A DNA stretch of 7,055 nucleotides from an uncultured Alcaligenaceae bacterium (GTDB taxonomy: Bacteria > Pseudomonadota > Gammaproteobacteria > Burkholderiales > Burkholderiaceae_B), in NCBI GenBank assembly GCA_937897265.1, contig CALCPT010000083.1:1-7055 (forward strand). The letters are read 5' to 3'. Shown here one piece after another: positions 6,302 through 7,055 of this stretch (its first letter is position 1; each line of letters starts with the position of its first letter). The notes beneath the pieces were generated by a model. It had not been told where the DNA came from and searched no databases. It saw only the letters and a list, made by a program, of their open reading frames with translations. The position numbers and the translations under genes were made by a program.

Positions 6302-7048
6302 TCAATGACTTTCAGCAATTCTTTTTGCAATGTGATCAAGAGCCTCTTGCACTTGGTCAATCAAGATCAGGCATAGCTGACCAGGTTGGAGCTTGGCCAA
6401 GGCCGTGTCTATGGCCAGAAACTCACCGCGAATCTCTTGAATCTCTTTTGTGCGCGACACATTTTTTAAGCCAAGTTGTAGTAACGCCAAAACTTCGCCA
6501 TCCTCACGTCCGCGTTGGCACTGATCTTGATACAAAATGGCCTCGTCAAAAATTTCACCCAAAATCTCGGTCTGGCGCGAGATGTCTTCGTCGCGCCGAT
6601 CGCCCGCACCGCTAATGACTACGGTGCGTTTGGTGGCAGGTATGCTTTCAATGGCCTGCACAAGCGCTTGCACAGCATCGGGGTTGTGGCCGTAGTCGGC
6701 GATGATCGTGCCGCCACGATAGTCAAAGACGTTAAAGCGCCCGGGTGCCGTCTGGGCGTCGTTGACGAACGTGGCCATACCGGCTTCGATGGTTTGCGGA
6801 AATGCGAGCGGTGCAAAGTAGTTGCACTGGGTTTCAATCACCAAGCCAATGGTCTCGCCGTGGTGAATGTCCAATGCACCCTGCTCAATCAAGTGCGCGT
6901 TGACGGCTGTGGCAAACCAGCTGTAGTACACAACGGTGTTGACATGGCCATACACATCGTTGTCCATCCAACGCGTGTCAATGCGACGAAACACTTTGAA
7001 AGCGCTGCGTGATTCAGGTTGTGGACGGGAAATAGATGCGGAACTCAT
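6302..7048 (-). CDS. Chimeric ORF: hot-dog thioesterase N-terminus fused to cyanophycin synthetase C-terminus
   Basis: This uninterrupted 248-residue frame joins parts of two unrelated families. Residues 1 to about 90 resemble the start of a 4HBT/YbgC-like acyl-CoA thioesterase: RRIDTRWMDNDVYGHVN carries the D-x-D...GHVN active-site pattern (Asp29, Asp31, His35), followed by YYSWF and IGLVIETQCNYFAPLAFPQ. Such proteins are normally about 140-150 residues, so the later strands of the hot-dog fold are missing. Residues from about 91 to 248 resemble the end of the Mur-ligase C-terminal domain of CphA: TAPGRFNVFDYRG, IIADYGHNPDA (117-125), VISGAGDRRDEDI (144-156), ILYQDQCQRGR, RGEFLAIDTAL and LCLILIDQV. 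CphA makes the Arg/Asp storage polymer cyanophycin and is usually about 850-900 residues. The ATP-grasp and central Mur-ligase ATP-binding parts are absent here, so no synthetase activity is expected. The switch falls near 6779. The most likely origin is an in-frame deletion or assembly collapse between neighbouring genes. The start ATG at 7048 fits the thioesterase family; little upstream sequence is visible. Confidence 0.8.
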   Translation of the reverse strand: MSSASISRPQPESRSAFKVFRRIDTRWMDNDVYGHVNTVVYYSWFATAVNAHLIEQGALDIHHGETIGLVIETQCNYFAPLAFPQTIEAGMATFVNDAQTAPGRFNVFDYRGGTIIADYGHNPDAVQALVQAIESIPATKRTVVISGAGDRRDEDISRQTEILGEIFDEAILYQDQCQRGREDGEVLALLQLGLKNVSRTKEIQEIRGEFLAIDTALAKLQPGQLCLILIDQVQEALDHIAKRIAESH

Positions 7049-7055
7049 TGAGACA

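Noticed and set aside
6515..7012. Plus-strand 165-codon open frame opposite the chimeric gene
   Set aside because: It is antisense to a frame with clear family motifs on the minus strand, shows no motif of its own and has no convincing ribosome site.
1..7055. CRISPR arrays, tRNA/rRNA genes, insertion sequences and phage genes
   Set aside because: I found no regularly spaced repeats, no cloverleaf or rRNA signature, no transposase motifs and no flanking inverted repeats.

Overview
The window reads as chromosomal DNA of a betaproteobacterium, most likely in the Burkholderiales (an Alcaligenaceae-like relative is my best guess). The support is the close protein-level resemblance of the PhaC, PhaB and PhaR products to those of Cupriavidus and Bordetella-type bacteria, moderate GC content, and the divergent bamD / rluD-pgeF arrangement that is conserved in proteobacteria. 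I ran no database search; family assignments rest on recognised motifs.

Left part (1-1122, minus strand): the 5' portion of a gene for a small zinc-ribbon protein with a proline-rich linker runs off the left edge. It lies 45 nt downstream of bamD, which encodes the lipoprotein subunit of the outer-membrane beta-barrel assembly machine. A 50-bp divergent spacer with a symmetric TTATAA box separates bamD from rluD.

Middle part (1173-3004, plus strand): rluD (23S rRNA pseudouridine synthase) and pgeF (peptidoglycan-editing / laccase-domain protein) overlap by one base at TAGTG. This junction sits in a degenerate 39-bp repeat present in three copies. The repeat creates an N-terminal extension on PgeF and leaves several candidate start codons.

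Right part (3005-6300, plus strand): a polyhydroxybutyrate locus with the order phaC (class I synthase), phaB (acetoacetyl-CoA reductase) and phaR (PHB-responsive repressor). No phaA thiolase gene lies between phaC and phaB. A TTGACA box precedes phaC, a perfect 10-bp hairpin lies between phaB and phaR, and a clear intrinsic terminator follows phaR. PhaB supplies 3-hydroxybutyryl-CoA, PhaC polymerises it, and PhaR is expected to adjust granule-associated gene expression.

Right edge (6302-7048, minus strand, convergent with phaR): one uninterrupted 248-codon reading frame that looks like a chimera. About 90 residues match the start of a hot-dog acyl-CoA thioesterase. About 157 residues match the extreme C-terminus of cyanophycin synthetase (CphA). 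The best reading is an in-frame deletion, or an assembly collapse, that removed most of cphA and the end of the thioesterase gene. If real, a strain that keeps its carbon-storage locus has lost the neighbouring nitrogen-storage enzyme. This fusion is the most notable feature. I see no sign of a new defence or mobile system.
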